From positions 7,027,855 to 7,091,854 of the forward strand of contig JAEMBT020000006.1 of assembly GCA_018873245.2 (NCBI GenBank): a stretch of DNA of 64,000 nucleotides, in the 5' to 3' direction. Source of the DNA: Archegozetes longisetosus. Lineage: Eukaryota > Arthropoda > Arachnida > Sarcoptiformes > Trhypochthoniidae. Each line of letters opens with the position of its first letter. Position 1 is the stretch's first letter. The notes below the pieces were generated by a model. The model did no database searches, was not told where the DNA came from, and was given only the letters and a program-made list of their open reading frames with translations. A program made the translations under genes and the position numbers. Shown in pieces: positions 1 to 12,887 of this stretch.

Positions 1-852
1 ATGACTAGTAGAATACAGTCTCGTGGATATTTCGTTTCAATGGGTGTATTGTTTTGAATATAATTGAAAAGTTCAATCACTTCTTCATATCTTTCATTTT
101 TGTAAAGTAGATCCAGAGCTATAGTGATTGAACTGAGCTGACTGAAGAAGCCGTTCAATTCCTATAAACCATCATATAATTGATTTTCAGGTTTTCAAAT
201 CACTTATTTAAACAACCACTTACAGGATCTTTAAGTAGAGCAACGGCTAAATCACTAGTTCCTAAATGATGAAGAAGCCTCATAACGACTGGACCGAAAA
301 CAAAAGATCCGAAACGCAAGGATTGGTTTTGCGAATGATATCTGTTATGAAATTAACAATTTTAGCAACAAATAAATTCGATTTAAAGGCGATCATTGAC
401 CAAATTTATAATACTTTTTCATCATTTTAGTCAATAGATTGAGTTCACTCTCATTATTTTCGGCCAAAAATACAATATTCTTCAAGTCCTCAGTGAATAC
501 CATATTTGCCTCAGAGTTTGTATATTCAGACATTCGTTCGAAAAATTTACCTTTAATTAAAAAAATATATTTATTAGAAATTTCAATGATAAGAAAGCAT
601 AAATAAAATGATAAACAATCAAGTCTTACCCTTCATGTCAGTAAATTGATTGGTAATTCTGTGTCTAATTTCCAGGTACTTGTCTATTCCCAACAACTCA
701 TTTGTAAATATATATCTTCTTGTTAGTGAATTATTAAATGGTAGCAAAAGACATGGCTTGTTCATCAACTTATAGTATTGGACCATTTTCTGGTTAGTAT
801 TGATTAGTTGCAATCTTACAACATTTTTGGCCAATAATACAAATGATGACAT
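1..852 (-). CDS. PTCD2: PTCD2-like mitochondrial pentatricopeptide-repeat protein, 3' end outside the window
   Basis: Four exons on the minus strand: 852..630, 550..415, 341..224 and 161..1, the last cut by the window edge. All junctions are GT-AG with agreeing phases. The product starts MSSFVLLAKNVVRLQ, a plausible mitochondrial targeting segment. The central exon reads SFVFGPVVMRLLHHLG, which resembles the FGPLFMRLCYEL block of animal PTCD2, and a helical repeat (ALDLLYKNERYEEVIEL) follows. PTCD2 proteins act in mitochondrial RNA processing and stability, notably of cytochrome b transcripts in mouse; that role is family knowledge, not visible here. The gene is head-to-head with RPL36, with about 140 bp between its start codon and the RPL36 transcription start, so the promoters probably overlap. 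The family match rests on several aligned blocks, so I am fairly sure of it; the C-terminal third is missing. Confidence 0.8.
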
Positions 853-989
853 TTTCGAGTGAGATTAAAAGACAATCAGTTTTTGTGAACAAAGTGCGAA
901 TCAAATAATTAAAAATCGGACACTTCAAAACGTGCTCCAAACTTCTATCACGTGACGCACACCTCTACTCAAAAGCGTTGTGTGTTACA

Positions 990-1000
990 CTTCCTTTTCC
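990..1000 (+). promoter_or_regulatory. 5' TOP tract and likely transcription start of RPL36
   Basis: A C followed by an uninterrupted pyrimidine run (CTTCCTTTTCC) lies 20 bp before a good splice donor at 1012. This is the layout of a terminal-oligopyrimidine leader, which places ribosomal-protein mRNAs under TOR control. A 5'UTR intron (1012..1075) then separates it from the coding exon. The exact start site is inferred. Confidence 0.6.
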
Positions 1001-1094
1001 TGCAACTAGTGGTGAGTTTTGGTTCATTTTAACTCAGTTGTGACAACAAATTAATTGTTTTCTTAATTATTAAAGACTAAACCTTAAGTCGAAA

Positions 1095-1562
1095 ATGGGA
1101 AAAACGAGGTATGAAATGATTTGGGGTCTTAATAAAGGACACAAAGTGACCAAAAACGAAAAAAAGCCGAAACCATCCAGCTTGAAAGGAGTGAGTTTTC
1201 AGTCAATTCATTATTTGATTAATTCAATATTTTTTCATTTATTCCTATTGAATACTTGTTTAATTATTAAATTAACGGTTTTTGAGCGATGATTAAATTA
1301 AAATAGAACTAAATGTAATTAAATATAATTACAGCGTTTGACAAAACACAACAAATTCGTTCGTGATATCGTTAGAGAAGTTTGTGGATTTGCTCCTTAC
1401 GAGAGAAGATGTATGGAATTGTTGCGTATCTCTAAAGACAAGAGAGCTCTCAAGTTCTTGAAGAGAAGACTCGGAACTCACTTAAGAGCCAAACGAAAGA
1501 GAGATGAATTGTCGAACGTTTTGGTGCAACAACGAAAAGCGGCGGCCGCTCAGCATAAATAG
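1095..1562 (+). CDS. RPL36: 60S ribosomal protein L36 (eL36)
   Basis: Coding exons 1095..1190 and 1335..1562 give 107 residues, the usual eL36 length. The second exon carries the family signature [15 protein letters not shown] and a basic helical C-terminus with [13 protein letters not shown]. eL36 is a structural protein of the large cytosolic ribosomal subunit. The first ATG after the 5'UTR intron acceptor (1075) is the start and begins the typical MGKTRYEM. The intron interrupts the gene just after the lysine-rich [11 protein letters not shown] polyadenylation signal follows 41 bp after the stop. The gene is divergent from the PTCD2-like gene and probably shares its promoter region. Confidence 0.97.
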
Positions 1563-1602
1563 ATCCATAACACGTTGTGTACCTAATCTTATATTAATAA
1601 CT

Positions 1603-1608
1603 AATAAA
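1603..1608 (+). terminator. Polyadenylation signal AATAAA of RPL36
   Basis: A canonical AATAAA 41 bp downstream of the RPL36 stop codon. Confidence 0.7.
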
Positions 1609-3115
1609 CAAGTTTGAAATTTTGAATTCACTTCTAATCAGTGTTGAAATCTTGAATTGAATTGATTTTATTGAAATTGATTGTACAATTTTCGATATTT
1701 TATACACAGTTTGAAATCACAGATAAGTAAAGATAGAAATTAGTTAGAATATTTGCAACAATTTATCAAGCTTATTGTCCATTTCAAACTTGAAAGTTAG
1801 TCAACATTTAACGAATAAGTTTAGAATTGAATTATTTGATTAATGTTTAGTAGTTAATGGTGTACAAAATATGCAACACGAGTATATTCTGTAAAACTTC
1901 GATTCAATATATCAGGATAGTCAACGCTTCAATTGATAATGCATAACTCAATACCAGTATGAATTTTAAGGCAAAATAGTTGATATAATCATATAAATGA
2001 ACGATTGACTCATTCATTCGAATTGATAAATTGTGGACATGTAACTAAGTTTAGGAACAAAACGATTTCAGTTTAAAAGTTTCTAAAGGAATGATTGAAG
2101 GAATGGTACATATAATAACGTTTGTGTACTAATGGAAAGATAGAAATCATTATTTTTCGAAAGATCAAACTCTTCAACAATTTTAATAAATGTTTAAGTT
2201 ATTTAGTCATATAACTATGAATTAATCTAAACCATCATTGCAACTTTCCCAAATTTTCAATTGATTCAAAATTTGATAAGTTATTTAGAAGATTATATGG
2301 AGTTTTATATTTACCGGTCTGTTAATGTAACGAACGATAAGAGTTATATGTACTCGTGATTTATATTAAGATATTTGAATTCTTTAAATATATGATGATT
2401 AAGAAACTGTTGTGTCAGCTATTAGTCAATTCAAATATAGCCTATGGGTTAAAAAGGCTCAGATTTTGGTTTTCTATATGCTTGAGATTTAAAAGGGATT
2501 AGTTTTAGGATAAGTACAGGTAATATGAGAAAATTCTCATTTAATAAGTAAAAAGAGAAAACTTTTTCAAATTGGATGCATATGTTCAAATTTACGATAA
2601 TGTTTTTGACTTAAGCTTCAATTATGGAGCATTTGCGACAAATTTTCATTTCAAAAACTCTCGTCATTTTTCAGGCCTCTTATCGATTTTTTTTATTCGT
2701 TTCGATTTATATTTCAATATTTATTGCAGTTTCATGCACTTGTGCTAAACTTCAGGTTATTTTTGAATTCACATCAATACAAAAATATATATTCATTGGT
2801 ATTTTCGAAATTCTATTTGCTTAAGTAGTTTATAAGATTGAAAGCGTTTGGAAACCATAAGTACCGGTGGCTTAAATTCAACATTAAAAGCTTAACAACT
2901 TTTTGGGTGGCATTAATCGATCTGAGAGAAAATATTAATTTTGATGGTTCAGTTTTGGAAAGTTGTTTACTAACTGTACATGTATTGCAAACTAGAAAAT
3001 AAAATTCGAGATAACTTTGAGCAAAATAACACGAGTCGACAAATTTATGGATGAATTGGCCTTTTAATAAAGTATAATTTGTGTAATCAGAGATGAACCA
3101 CAGGAATGCAATCAC
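1609..3115. other. Gene-free stretch between RPL36 and MCTP
   Basis: AT-rich sequence with only short unsupported open frames on either strand. It should contain the 3'UTR of the minus-strand MCTP gene. I see no conserved coding block or repeat. Confidence 0.5.
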
Positions 3116-6100
3116 TCAAATGGTTTTCTTTTTTCTTTTTTTATCAGCATCACTACTACTCAAGGGATTGTTTAGTTGCACTTTATATTCGCGATACATC
3201 AACTATTCAAAAAATAGACAAAATTTTAGCTTTAGTTTTCTTATACTAGAGGATAACTTACTTTTTCGTCCATATCAGGCACTCGAGACAAAAAATCCAT
3301 CAGTTCGTTGTTATTGATTGCATTGGGAGAACGAAGTTTTTTAGTGAACTTATTGATACCCCAGGCCATTATCAAATATCTCAATGGAATGTAATATAGT
3401 ATCAAAGTTGCTAATGATAAGCAAATTATTGCGAGCCATGACAGAAAAGGCACACTAAAGTTGAATGTGCTGCAAATCACAAAATTCAATTTCACATTAA
3501 AGTTAGTTATCGTAGAGTTTAACTTCAGATAAATGTTTAAATCAAAATTATTTTCTGTACAGCTCTCCTTATTTGATCATAGATTTATAAGTGAAAAGTC
3601 TTCAGTCAAATTTCTCTTAGCATTACCAAATTGTAAATAAATTAATGAAAATAACTTATTCCTCAAACGAATATAAATACAAGAATACTGATAAGTCAAT
3701 GCAACATCTATGCTATAGTATGTCCAGAAAGTCAGGAAATAGTTTTGATTGTTGCTAGCGTGCGCTTTACTTAAAATTCAAATTAGAGTCAGTGAAATTC
3801 AAGTTCTCAGTAAAAGTTTAGAGTACAGAACCCAAATTTGTTTGTCTCTAATTTTGATTGTAAAGCATGCAAAGCAATCCAATTATGCAAAACTATTTTT
3901 CTTATGTCCTCACTTTAACTTTAGTAGTTCTGCAAAGAAGATTAGCATATGCATAAAGGCTTGTAAAAGCACTGTTACAGCACAACCCTAACTAGAAAGT
4001 GAACACAAGGCATCTGAGTCCCCAAAAGGTTTTAAGTTTACAGGCATTAGAATTTTCTCTATTGAAAAGAGAAAACTTATTTGAGAAATTGAATGTCGAA
4101 TCAAAGATTAAACGGCCTCATGCTACATCAATTTAAACAGAAACTGCCTCTAGGTTTAGACAATTTATAAAATTTTTAAAAATTCATTACAATACAAAAA
4201 CCGTATTGATTTAAACTCATTTACAATAAAGGATCGAATTAGTGTTGAAAATTTGATAATTTGTGCCCCCCCCAAACTGAGAACCTGGCTACGGTAGTGT
4301 TACAGGATCTCACGTAGCATTCACATTAGGAAATTTATCAAAGTAATGCAACCAAGGCTTAAAATGAGAAAACTTTAGAGCCAATATGTTGAATAACCTA
4401 AGACTCATGCAGTTTTTCACCGTATATTCAATATATAGACTTACTTTTTAACTCTCTCACCACATGAGGCAATCTCTCCGATAACATTCTGAATAATTGC
4501 TGTGATTTCTTGAACAGTTTGAAGTTTTTCTTTGAGGGACTTTTTTTCTTCCTAAACAAATTTATATATAGAATTGAATTGAAGATTTTGACAGTTGAAA
4601 TATATAATATTTTGAAACTTAGATAAGTTTTATCTGTAGTTGTGAGCATACATTTTTATTTTCATCGTCTTCGTCATCATAAGCGGCATCCTCTGAATCT
4701 TCAATCTATGAGTAACACAATTTTGAAGCAATTTATCAAAATAAATAACAGCCAGAGAAAGGCAAAATAGTTGATTAATATAAATACTCAACTAGGTTTA
4801 ATGTTAAACCTTGAATTTTACAAAGGCTTGTATTGATTTTTTCAAACTTTGCATCACATTCTCTTATTGAAACATGAACCATGCATTGAAAATTCAATTT
4901 ATCATAATAAATTTTGAAGTTTAATGTTAGGTTGTTTGAGAATAGCATTAATAAACTATTTTGCCTTTGTGTGGTAGTAATGAAATGGTACCTCTTCCTC
5001 TTTGGAACTAGGATTGAAGTAATTCTCAATTGTGATCCATATATAGCTTTTAATAAATAATAGTAGAATGAGAACGGGAGCCATATATAACTCGAAAAAA
5101 TAGGTCCCAAAAAGAAAGATTGTCAACGATATTATACTTCGTGGCACTGATTCCCATTGAAAACAACTATTCATGAATTTGATAATGTCGTAGATTTCCA
5201 TAATGAGAGATTTAAGTCGAGTTACATTTCGTACAAAAACAATGCGCTTAAATTTTTGTTCTGGTTGTATGAATTTAGTTTCTCTCGGATTGAATGTGCG
5301 TATACTTGCTTTGATCTGTAAAATCAACATCAAATTGAACATTTACTTACTTAGTATCAAGTTTTAAACTTTTCTAAATTTGTCAATATACAAATAAATT
5401 AATGTAATCTGTTTTGTTTTCAGTGTCTGTTTGGATAAAAATTTGATAGAGCTAATTAAGAAACTATAAAAGTATGCTCAAGTCAAGTATTGGTTTATCT
5501 CATATAAGCCATTTAAACATGACATCTTATTGTTAATCCTATATTTGCCAGTAGTAGGGGTTACTTAAATTTGCAAAGCTCAGTCGAAGATGCTAATTTA
5601 AACAAATTTATAGTAGAAATCATTATTTAAGAACAAGTTTCTTTAAAACACGAGCCATTGCATTACATTTAAATTTAATTATTTAAGATTAGTTTCAAAG
5701 CTATCAGTTTAATTGGATGAGTCAACTAGTGGCTTAAAAATGAATTGCCTTTGAAGAACAAAAGCTACTTGGATAATAGGATAAAGCTTCGAATTTAGTT
5801 AAATAGAGAACATTTACTAATGGTTCAATTTGTATAATGAGATGTATTGAAATGAGATGACTAACTCTACTCAGCTATAAAGTTTATTTTGGAACGTTAA
5901 CGTTCAAAGTTGATTGCCATGTATTTAGTATTTAGTTCATCCTACACCTAGCCAGATCATTAATTAAGCTTAATTTTCACTGCAAGATAAGAATATATAT
6001 CTAAAGAAAGAAGGTCGAGTTTCAAGGTAACAACACTTTCAACTACTACTAAGGTGGTCGAATATTCTCCAGCAAAGTATATTAACGATTTATATACTAT

Positions 6101-9100
6101 TTTCCCTCCATTTGTTGCGATAAAAGATATGTATACGATAAGGATATTAATAATTAAAAGATAAAATTAATTTAGACAGCTTATATTCAACTGTTTATGG
6201 CAACATGGAGTATCTTAACGAGCAAAAATCACATGCAGTTGGCATCATAAATGAAATGCATAACAAGCCAACATAAATTCTGCACAACAAAACGCACTAA
6301 AGTTAATTTATAGAGGGATAAGCAAAAATTAAATTGAAGACCTTGACTTCAGTTTGAATTTCAAGCTAAAATTGATTGGCAATTATGGGATTGGCAGGGA
6401 AACTTTTTCAAATAAAGTGTTTTTAAAGCCCGTTTTATAATCGAAGAGGAAAGCCTTTATAAGTATTTCTAGTCTGACAGCTAGATGTGATGGAAAGACT
6501 TTTCAGTCTTCTTGATCTGTATTAAAGATAATAATCTTGAACTAAAAGTTCAAGGTTTTTGAGGAGTTTCACTAAACAAGTGTTTACGAAGAGTTTCTAA
6601 TATCTGGAAATGCTATCGAAAGTAAAAATCATACTTTTTCAATCGTGGACTCTATTTCACACATAGTATTTTTGTAATATTTGTGCTATTTTGAAATGAG
6701 ATATTGCAAAGAAAAATATTTTGCTTACTTTATTGAAATATATATACATTTCTAGTAAAATATATCCCTTTGCTCTATTTAAAAGTTTTTTATCCTTAAG
6801 CGCGTACCACTTTTTCTCACCATTTTTAATCTAGAACATCAAAAATAGAATATTCAATTACGAATGAAATGATTTATTAGAATTTAGTTGAAAATACTCG
6901 AAAGTAATTTAAAATTGATTCACTTTTAAGGATTTGTTATTTATTATGGAAATAAATACTAATATAACGCACCTGTATAGGCCCAATAGCAATAATTTAT
7001 GAAAGAAAGGAATATATAAAATATACCTTAAGCAAAGGAATAGCCACTTTGCCGAGAAATTCCACTTTTTTATCTCTATCTTCATCGTAAACTGTTATTT
7101 CCAAAACAGAATGAATGTCTTTTACTTGGCTAAGAGAAAGTATTAACTGTAATTCGTTGATAAACAAATAAATTTGAACTTTTAAAATAGCGAAAATTTT
7201 ACCTAACTTACAATGAGTAGATTTTATTCCATTCTGGACAAAGTGTTTTATATTCTGTATTAGTTTGCAGCCTAGTGTTTACTAATTCGAGGACACAGAA
7301 GGGGTCACTTTTGCCACCGATATCCGCAGCAGCTAACGATTCAGCTCTAAACACTGTTAGAATAGAGTAATTGACTTCGCAATTAATTTTGCAATATAAA
7401 TATTTGGGAGACCTGTACCTTTTACAGTGAGATGTCCGATATCATCTATATTATTAAAACTTCTCAATAAACCCTAATAAATCGAAATATTTTAAGCAAT
7501 TTTAAAATTAACTAAACAATCTAATAACTTATTGAAGTATTTACATATTTTTTAGTAATTGTTTTCTGGTGCTCGTCACTGTATGCATAGGTATTCAAAT
7601 CCGAAATGGCTTCGGATCCAAGTGTTCCACTTATTGTCAGTAATAACAGTATAGAACCTGCAGTCCCTTCCAGATTTGCCCAAATCTTATGCGTTTCTTC
7701 TTTTGCCAATTCGTTCAAATTTATTGAATACTTGCCAATAAATTCGTCTTTTCCGTAGGCAGATATTTCCAGAACTTTTGATTGATCAGGATATGTGTGA
7801 AGATCGAATTGTTCAGACCAAACAGGGTTCGAGGATTTTGGAATTACCTGAAATTACAAGTTTTAAGTTGATATTAGAAATTTAAACTCTTGTTTGTGCT
7901 ATAAAAGAATATACTATAGTAAACATACTTTGCTTTTATACTTTTCAGTGCCCAATTTGAATTTGACGTGAGTGTCACCCATTTCATCTTTAGTTAATAA
8001 ATTTTTTCCTTCAACCAGAACGATATTCACAACACTGTCCCACAATTGAGTTTTGAATTTCTTCACTGAAGTTTCCGCACCGCCTGTTCCGAGAGGTAAC
8101 GGCTTGGATCCACGTCCGAAATGCTGTAGAAAAATGAATGTAATCATAGTAAGTCAACTTTTATGAACTGATCAATTCAACTTGATTGAACAATCATTCT
8201 TCGGGTTTGAACTGCAACTTTTGACAATTTACAATGACAGGAGGCGAACTCTCATTGGACTGCTTTCTAGTAGGAGAAATCCCTCATCCAATAGAGCGCG
8301 CATATCAAAATGGCTATATTTTTAAAGAAATTCGAATGACAAGTTTCTCTAAAAACTGATAAAACCCCAACCTATAGAACTTATGTACTAATTAAAAGGT
8401 ACTTATTCGAGATTTTATCCTAAAATAAGATAACCTCACCGTAAATCGTCAAAAGTTGCAGTGAATAACTTGAAAAATATTCATGAATGCATCTGAATGA
8501 ACGGTTAAAATCTAATTCGATCTGATTTAACTAGATTATTTAAAAATAAAAGATTCTGACTTTATGCTCGTATAAAAAGTTAAGAATAAATGATTTGCTC
8601 TCTTTGGAGTCCTTACATTCTTATGTAGCACAGTTACTGTATATACTTATGTAACGGAGTATAAAAATACTCTAAATAACCGATTTAGGAATTCAACAAT
8701 TGTGATGGCTTACCTGCTCTTTTTCTTCTTGAGTCTTAGGGATCAAGGTAACTGTTAGAAAGATTTCACCCCACGATTGGTCTCCGGTGTCATCTTCTAC
8801 TCCAGACTCAGTGAGGATTAGTTCCAAATCGGTTGGTCTATCAATAAAGTCTTGTTTACTAGGATTCAAAGTAAACAGAAAAGGAAAATGCTTACATTCC
8901 AATATCAAGTTTTGTCAGATCGATAGATGCAGTGCCCAGAAAATCATCTTGAAATCCAAAATCGTGATCGTATGCTTTGATTATGATCGGCTGGAAAACA
9001 TCATCGACTAGTATCACAAAGTATTCATCCCATTTAGGATCCAAACATTTGGAAACAACTCTACTTTTGTAGACTATTCGATTGCCAATTTTGAACTTGA

Positions 9101-12100
9101 CATATGGATCACTAGTTCCTTTTGAAATAAGATAACGAAATGATTACCGGTATAGTTGTAACAGATAAGACCGGATGCTTAGAACGTCTTAATTATTTAC
9201 CACATGAATCCTTTGCCATTAAATTTGTAGCACATCGCAAGTGTACTTCCAGGTGGTAAAATGGATGCTGTCTCAGGGCTGTAAGTCTTTGACGATTTAA
9301 CGCCAATTCCTATTGTTAGGTAAATGTTAAATATTGATAAAATGATCGAAAATTCACTTTAACTCACTATATGACTATAGTTCCCAAGAGAGCTTTTCAT
9401 TCTATAGTTTAACACCACACAAGAATAAGATGAAATTTAGTTGTTTTTATTTTAGCTTTACTGCTTGTTTTATAAACTATAATAACTTACTAATAAAGTG
9501 AATGTGATTATCTAAGCAGCTGCTAACCAACTACTAGCCCATATATAAATTGCTTTTATAAAATAGAATCTAATTGCTTATAGCTGAAGTTAACACTGAA
9601 ACATATGAGTTAGTAAATACAAACAGGTTGTTCAAAATACTACACTCCCTATACGCAACTTTCAGTTCCTGACATAACACAACGGAAAATGCTATCTTTC
9701 GCTAATCCTTCTCAAACAACGTTTATCTGCAAACTTTTATCATTTGTTATTAAATTGACAGACATTTTATATTTTAGCATTGATGCAATACAAAACATAC
9801 ATTATCAACAAAATTAAGTTAATTAATCAAATTTATAACTTTTAATTTAGTTTCAATTATTTCTTATTGAACATGAGTTACTCGTCAATTATTTTATTGT
9901 TCAAACAATATGCTTATCACTGAGCCATTAGTTTTTTGAGTGCAATGCAAACCGCATAATATTGAAAATTGTTTGTTTGATTAAATTAGAGCAAAATATT
10001 TCAATAAAAACACATGTCCAACAAACTTGTATTTCAACCATGGAGGAGTACCACAGCGTTAGGAAATGACAGGCAGGCAATAAATTGTTAAAACACTATT
10101 TTGAAAATAGCATTTATAACACTATGGAAGCTAAGTATACAACTTCTAAATGATTCCAGGGCAATCAAAATATATTCGATCGACAGATTTGTTTCACTGT
10201 TCCGTAAAGTAAAACATTAAGTATGTAAAGTATCAATCTTTGTATCATTAATCAATTCTTTATAGATACTTAATTTTCAATTTCAATTCTGATTAGTGAG
10301 GCACCGACGAAATGGCATAATTTCATCAAAACATTGCTATACAACACCAATTTTAGAAAAGTACTAAATTTTTACGAATGTTGCAAACTTAATTAAACTG
10401 TGTCATCCAAACGTATAAGCAATGGCATAAGTAAGGATAAGATAAGATTTTAGACAGAATATGAAAGTGTGTTGTCTATTACTTTATCGCAAAATCCCAG
10501 TAGATACAAAACCTTACACACTATAACGCGTTAAATTTAGCGAGTAGCGAGTTAATCAAATAAGAATTCCGTAAATGGAATCTCGAAAAAATTCAGAGAC
10601 CCACAGCTAGAGGAGAGATGCATTGATGCCAGTAAATGGATAACTCGAATTCTACAAGGTTGGATCTCGCACCTTAACAGCTTCTTACTTAGAGCAATAA
10701 TATCACAACTGACATCAATTTTGTGTGTAGCCACTCACAATTAATCTATGCCAATAAATTCTTGAACGCCAAAGGTATTCACAATCATTTGATTATTTAC
10801 TGAAGCAGAATTATAAAGCTTATCAAATATCTGTTTTAAATTTTTGAACCATCAAAACCAGCATTTAACTTGCAAAACTTTTAAGTTTTACAAAATACAA
10901 TCCCATTATTTTATTGCAAAATTAGCATTTTAGAAGAATTCAATTTATCGCCAAGTTGTTTCCATTTTGATATCGCTTATGAAACTCGAAATCTGGCGTG
11001 TAATTTGATTCATAAAAAATTATCAGGAGTAACATTGCACACTGGTAAACGTGCGCTAGACTTCTATAAGTATAGGCCTTCAAGCAAAGTTAGTAAGCTA
11101 TTTGAAAATTTTTATATTAACATTTTTATGCCTAAAACTTTATCTAGTACAATAGTTTGCTACCATTTCTTTTTAGAACTGAATACTTTAGGAAAAACTT
11201 TATCATTCTACTATATGTTATAAATAACGTTTTCAACGCTCATGTTCGATATTTTTTAATTAAACCTAGGTCAATTGTTTGCCTAAACTATTATTTAAAT
11301 GTGAAAAATTAGAACTTAACATTTTTTGAAAGTCCAGGAATAAAACGAAGGATTCATCACTATTGAATTGAAATGCATGTGGATTCTGATAACTAATTAT
11401 ATAAAAAGTTGAAAAGGTTCCAAAATGATCCCGTATCAAAAATTAAAACCAGAAGCTTCAATGTTCTATTTAGCTAAATGTTGGTTGAAAAAGCTTAGAA
11501 AAACTTTCTGTAAATTATTTACACAGCATTACATAATAGCTTCGAATATATATAAAGAATGAAATTTTCGTTGAAATGGTGTAATACTTAGATTAACATA
11601 ACGTAACGCTATAATATTGAGTAATTGAACTTTGTAAAGAAGATTAATTTGTTTATGCTAACCATTACGGCTTAAGAGAGCTTTAATAACATATTCAGAG
11701 CAGCTTTAGTTAGATTAGCCCTTATGTAACACGATCTATTTTTTCAAATTTTCTACAATTTCCAGAAGAGAAGCTATTGTACAAATACTGAAAGTTGTCA
11801 TCAAAGTTGTTTATATTCATGTTCACACAATAGAATCAAAATTTTTATGATTTCAAAAAAGATTAGATTTTGAAGCACTCAGTTTGAAAAAGGTTTACAT
11901 TTTCTTCTTTTTATTGTGAAGCTTTTCACTGATTTCTTTTTTGTTGTAGTTTTCTTGAACAACGTTTGATGCTTATTAAACTATTGAAAGTTTCACAGCG
12001 AAGTCACTTTAAAGTTAGAATAAGGAAAGTTTTAAATTTGAAATTCAAAACTCAAATATACAATTATTGATTGTTTAGTGATTCAGTGTAAAAGAATGAC

Positions 12101-12887
12101 AAAATGTATGCTCAAACACGATTAATTAATGAGCTCAATTATGCATTTATTCACTTATATGCTAAAATTGAATCGAAATAGACAAACTTACCAAATTATC
12201 AGTCTGATCTAAACTAAATTCTTTAGCATCAGTGTTACGTTGATATGAATCATTGAATGGTAAAACTATATCGTGGCTGTCGACGAAAAATGTAGCGTTT
12301 GACTGTTTCGATCTATTGTTTTTAGCCATCGCGATGGCATCGGTATCGTCTTGACTTCTCTTATTCTCAATCTGCGTCAATACAACTAGATTGCTATAAC
12401 TTATATCAGGATGACTCGCGTACAATCTGTCGTCGTGTTGGAAAAGTTTCCTTTTATTACGTGACGAACTTTTTAATCTGTGAACGGGAGAGAACCTTTT
12501 GATGGTGGACCATATGGTCTGAATTCTTTTGGATGAGAACTTTTTGACTCTACTTGGAGATGAGGTTGGAGTGTCTGTATAATCTAAATGCATACAAGAC
12601 ATGGACTTTAGAAACAAATAAATTGATTCGCAAACGCGCAGTAGAGCTGTGGTGAAAAACTAGTTAAATAACTATATTATAACAGATAATAGTTAATTTA
12701 CTCGCACTACTGTTACTATCCTGTCTGGACGGATGGTTTCGTTGCTGGCTTGCGGATGAATTTTTGCGCTCAATAGTTCTAAGGATTGGAGAGCTTTGTA
12801 GCGAACTGACAGCACGAGCACCAGAAACATGTGCTGTTGTACTGCTAAGGTTATGACGGACTCCATATGCATATGAATCTAATTGAT
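3116..12887 (-). CDS. Mctp: Multiple C2 and transmembrane domain protein (MCTP), first exon not found
   Basis: Sixteen phase-consistent exons: 12887..12702, 12646..12192, 9309..9201, 9118..8896, 8858..8714, 8123..7929, 7847..7545, 7473..7419, 7353..7212, 7129..7027, 6830..6729, 5315..4992, 4705..4652, 4551..4445, 3469..3262 and 3202..3116 (stop). They give about 930 residues, in the MCTP1/2 range. Order: Ser/basic-rich N-terminus; C2A (9309-8714, [12 protein letters not shown] and [12 protein letters not shown]); C2B (8123-7545); C2C (7473-6729, GGKSDPF and [12 protein letters not shown]); first membrane pair (5315-4992, after [12 protein letters not shown]); acidic linker; conserved helix; second membrane segment (3469-3262) and the signature [13 protein letters not shown]; basic tail. 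MCTPs are ER or endosomal membrane proteins acting in presynaptic homeostasis and membrane contact. Large introns are 9310-12191 (2.9 kb) and 5316-6728. The first listed exon begins in phase 1, so an upstream exon must exist above 12887. The IKASIRTF block is closer to MCTP2 than to MCTP1. Confidence 0.93.
4267..4310. repeat. Possible repeat remnant in an MCTP intron (poly-C plus CCTGGCTACG motif)
   Basis: A run of eight or nine C followed by AAACTGAGAACCTGGCTACG stands out from the AT-rich intron. Poly-C next to a TGGCTACG-type motif recurs in dispersed animal repeats as I recall it, but I see only one copy here, so the assignment is weak. Confidence 0.25.
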
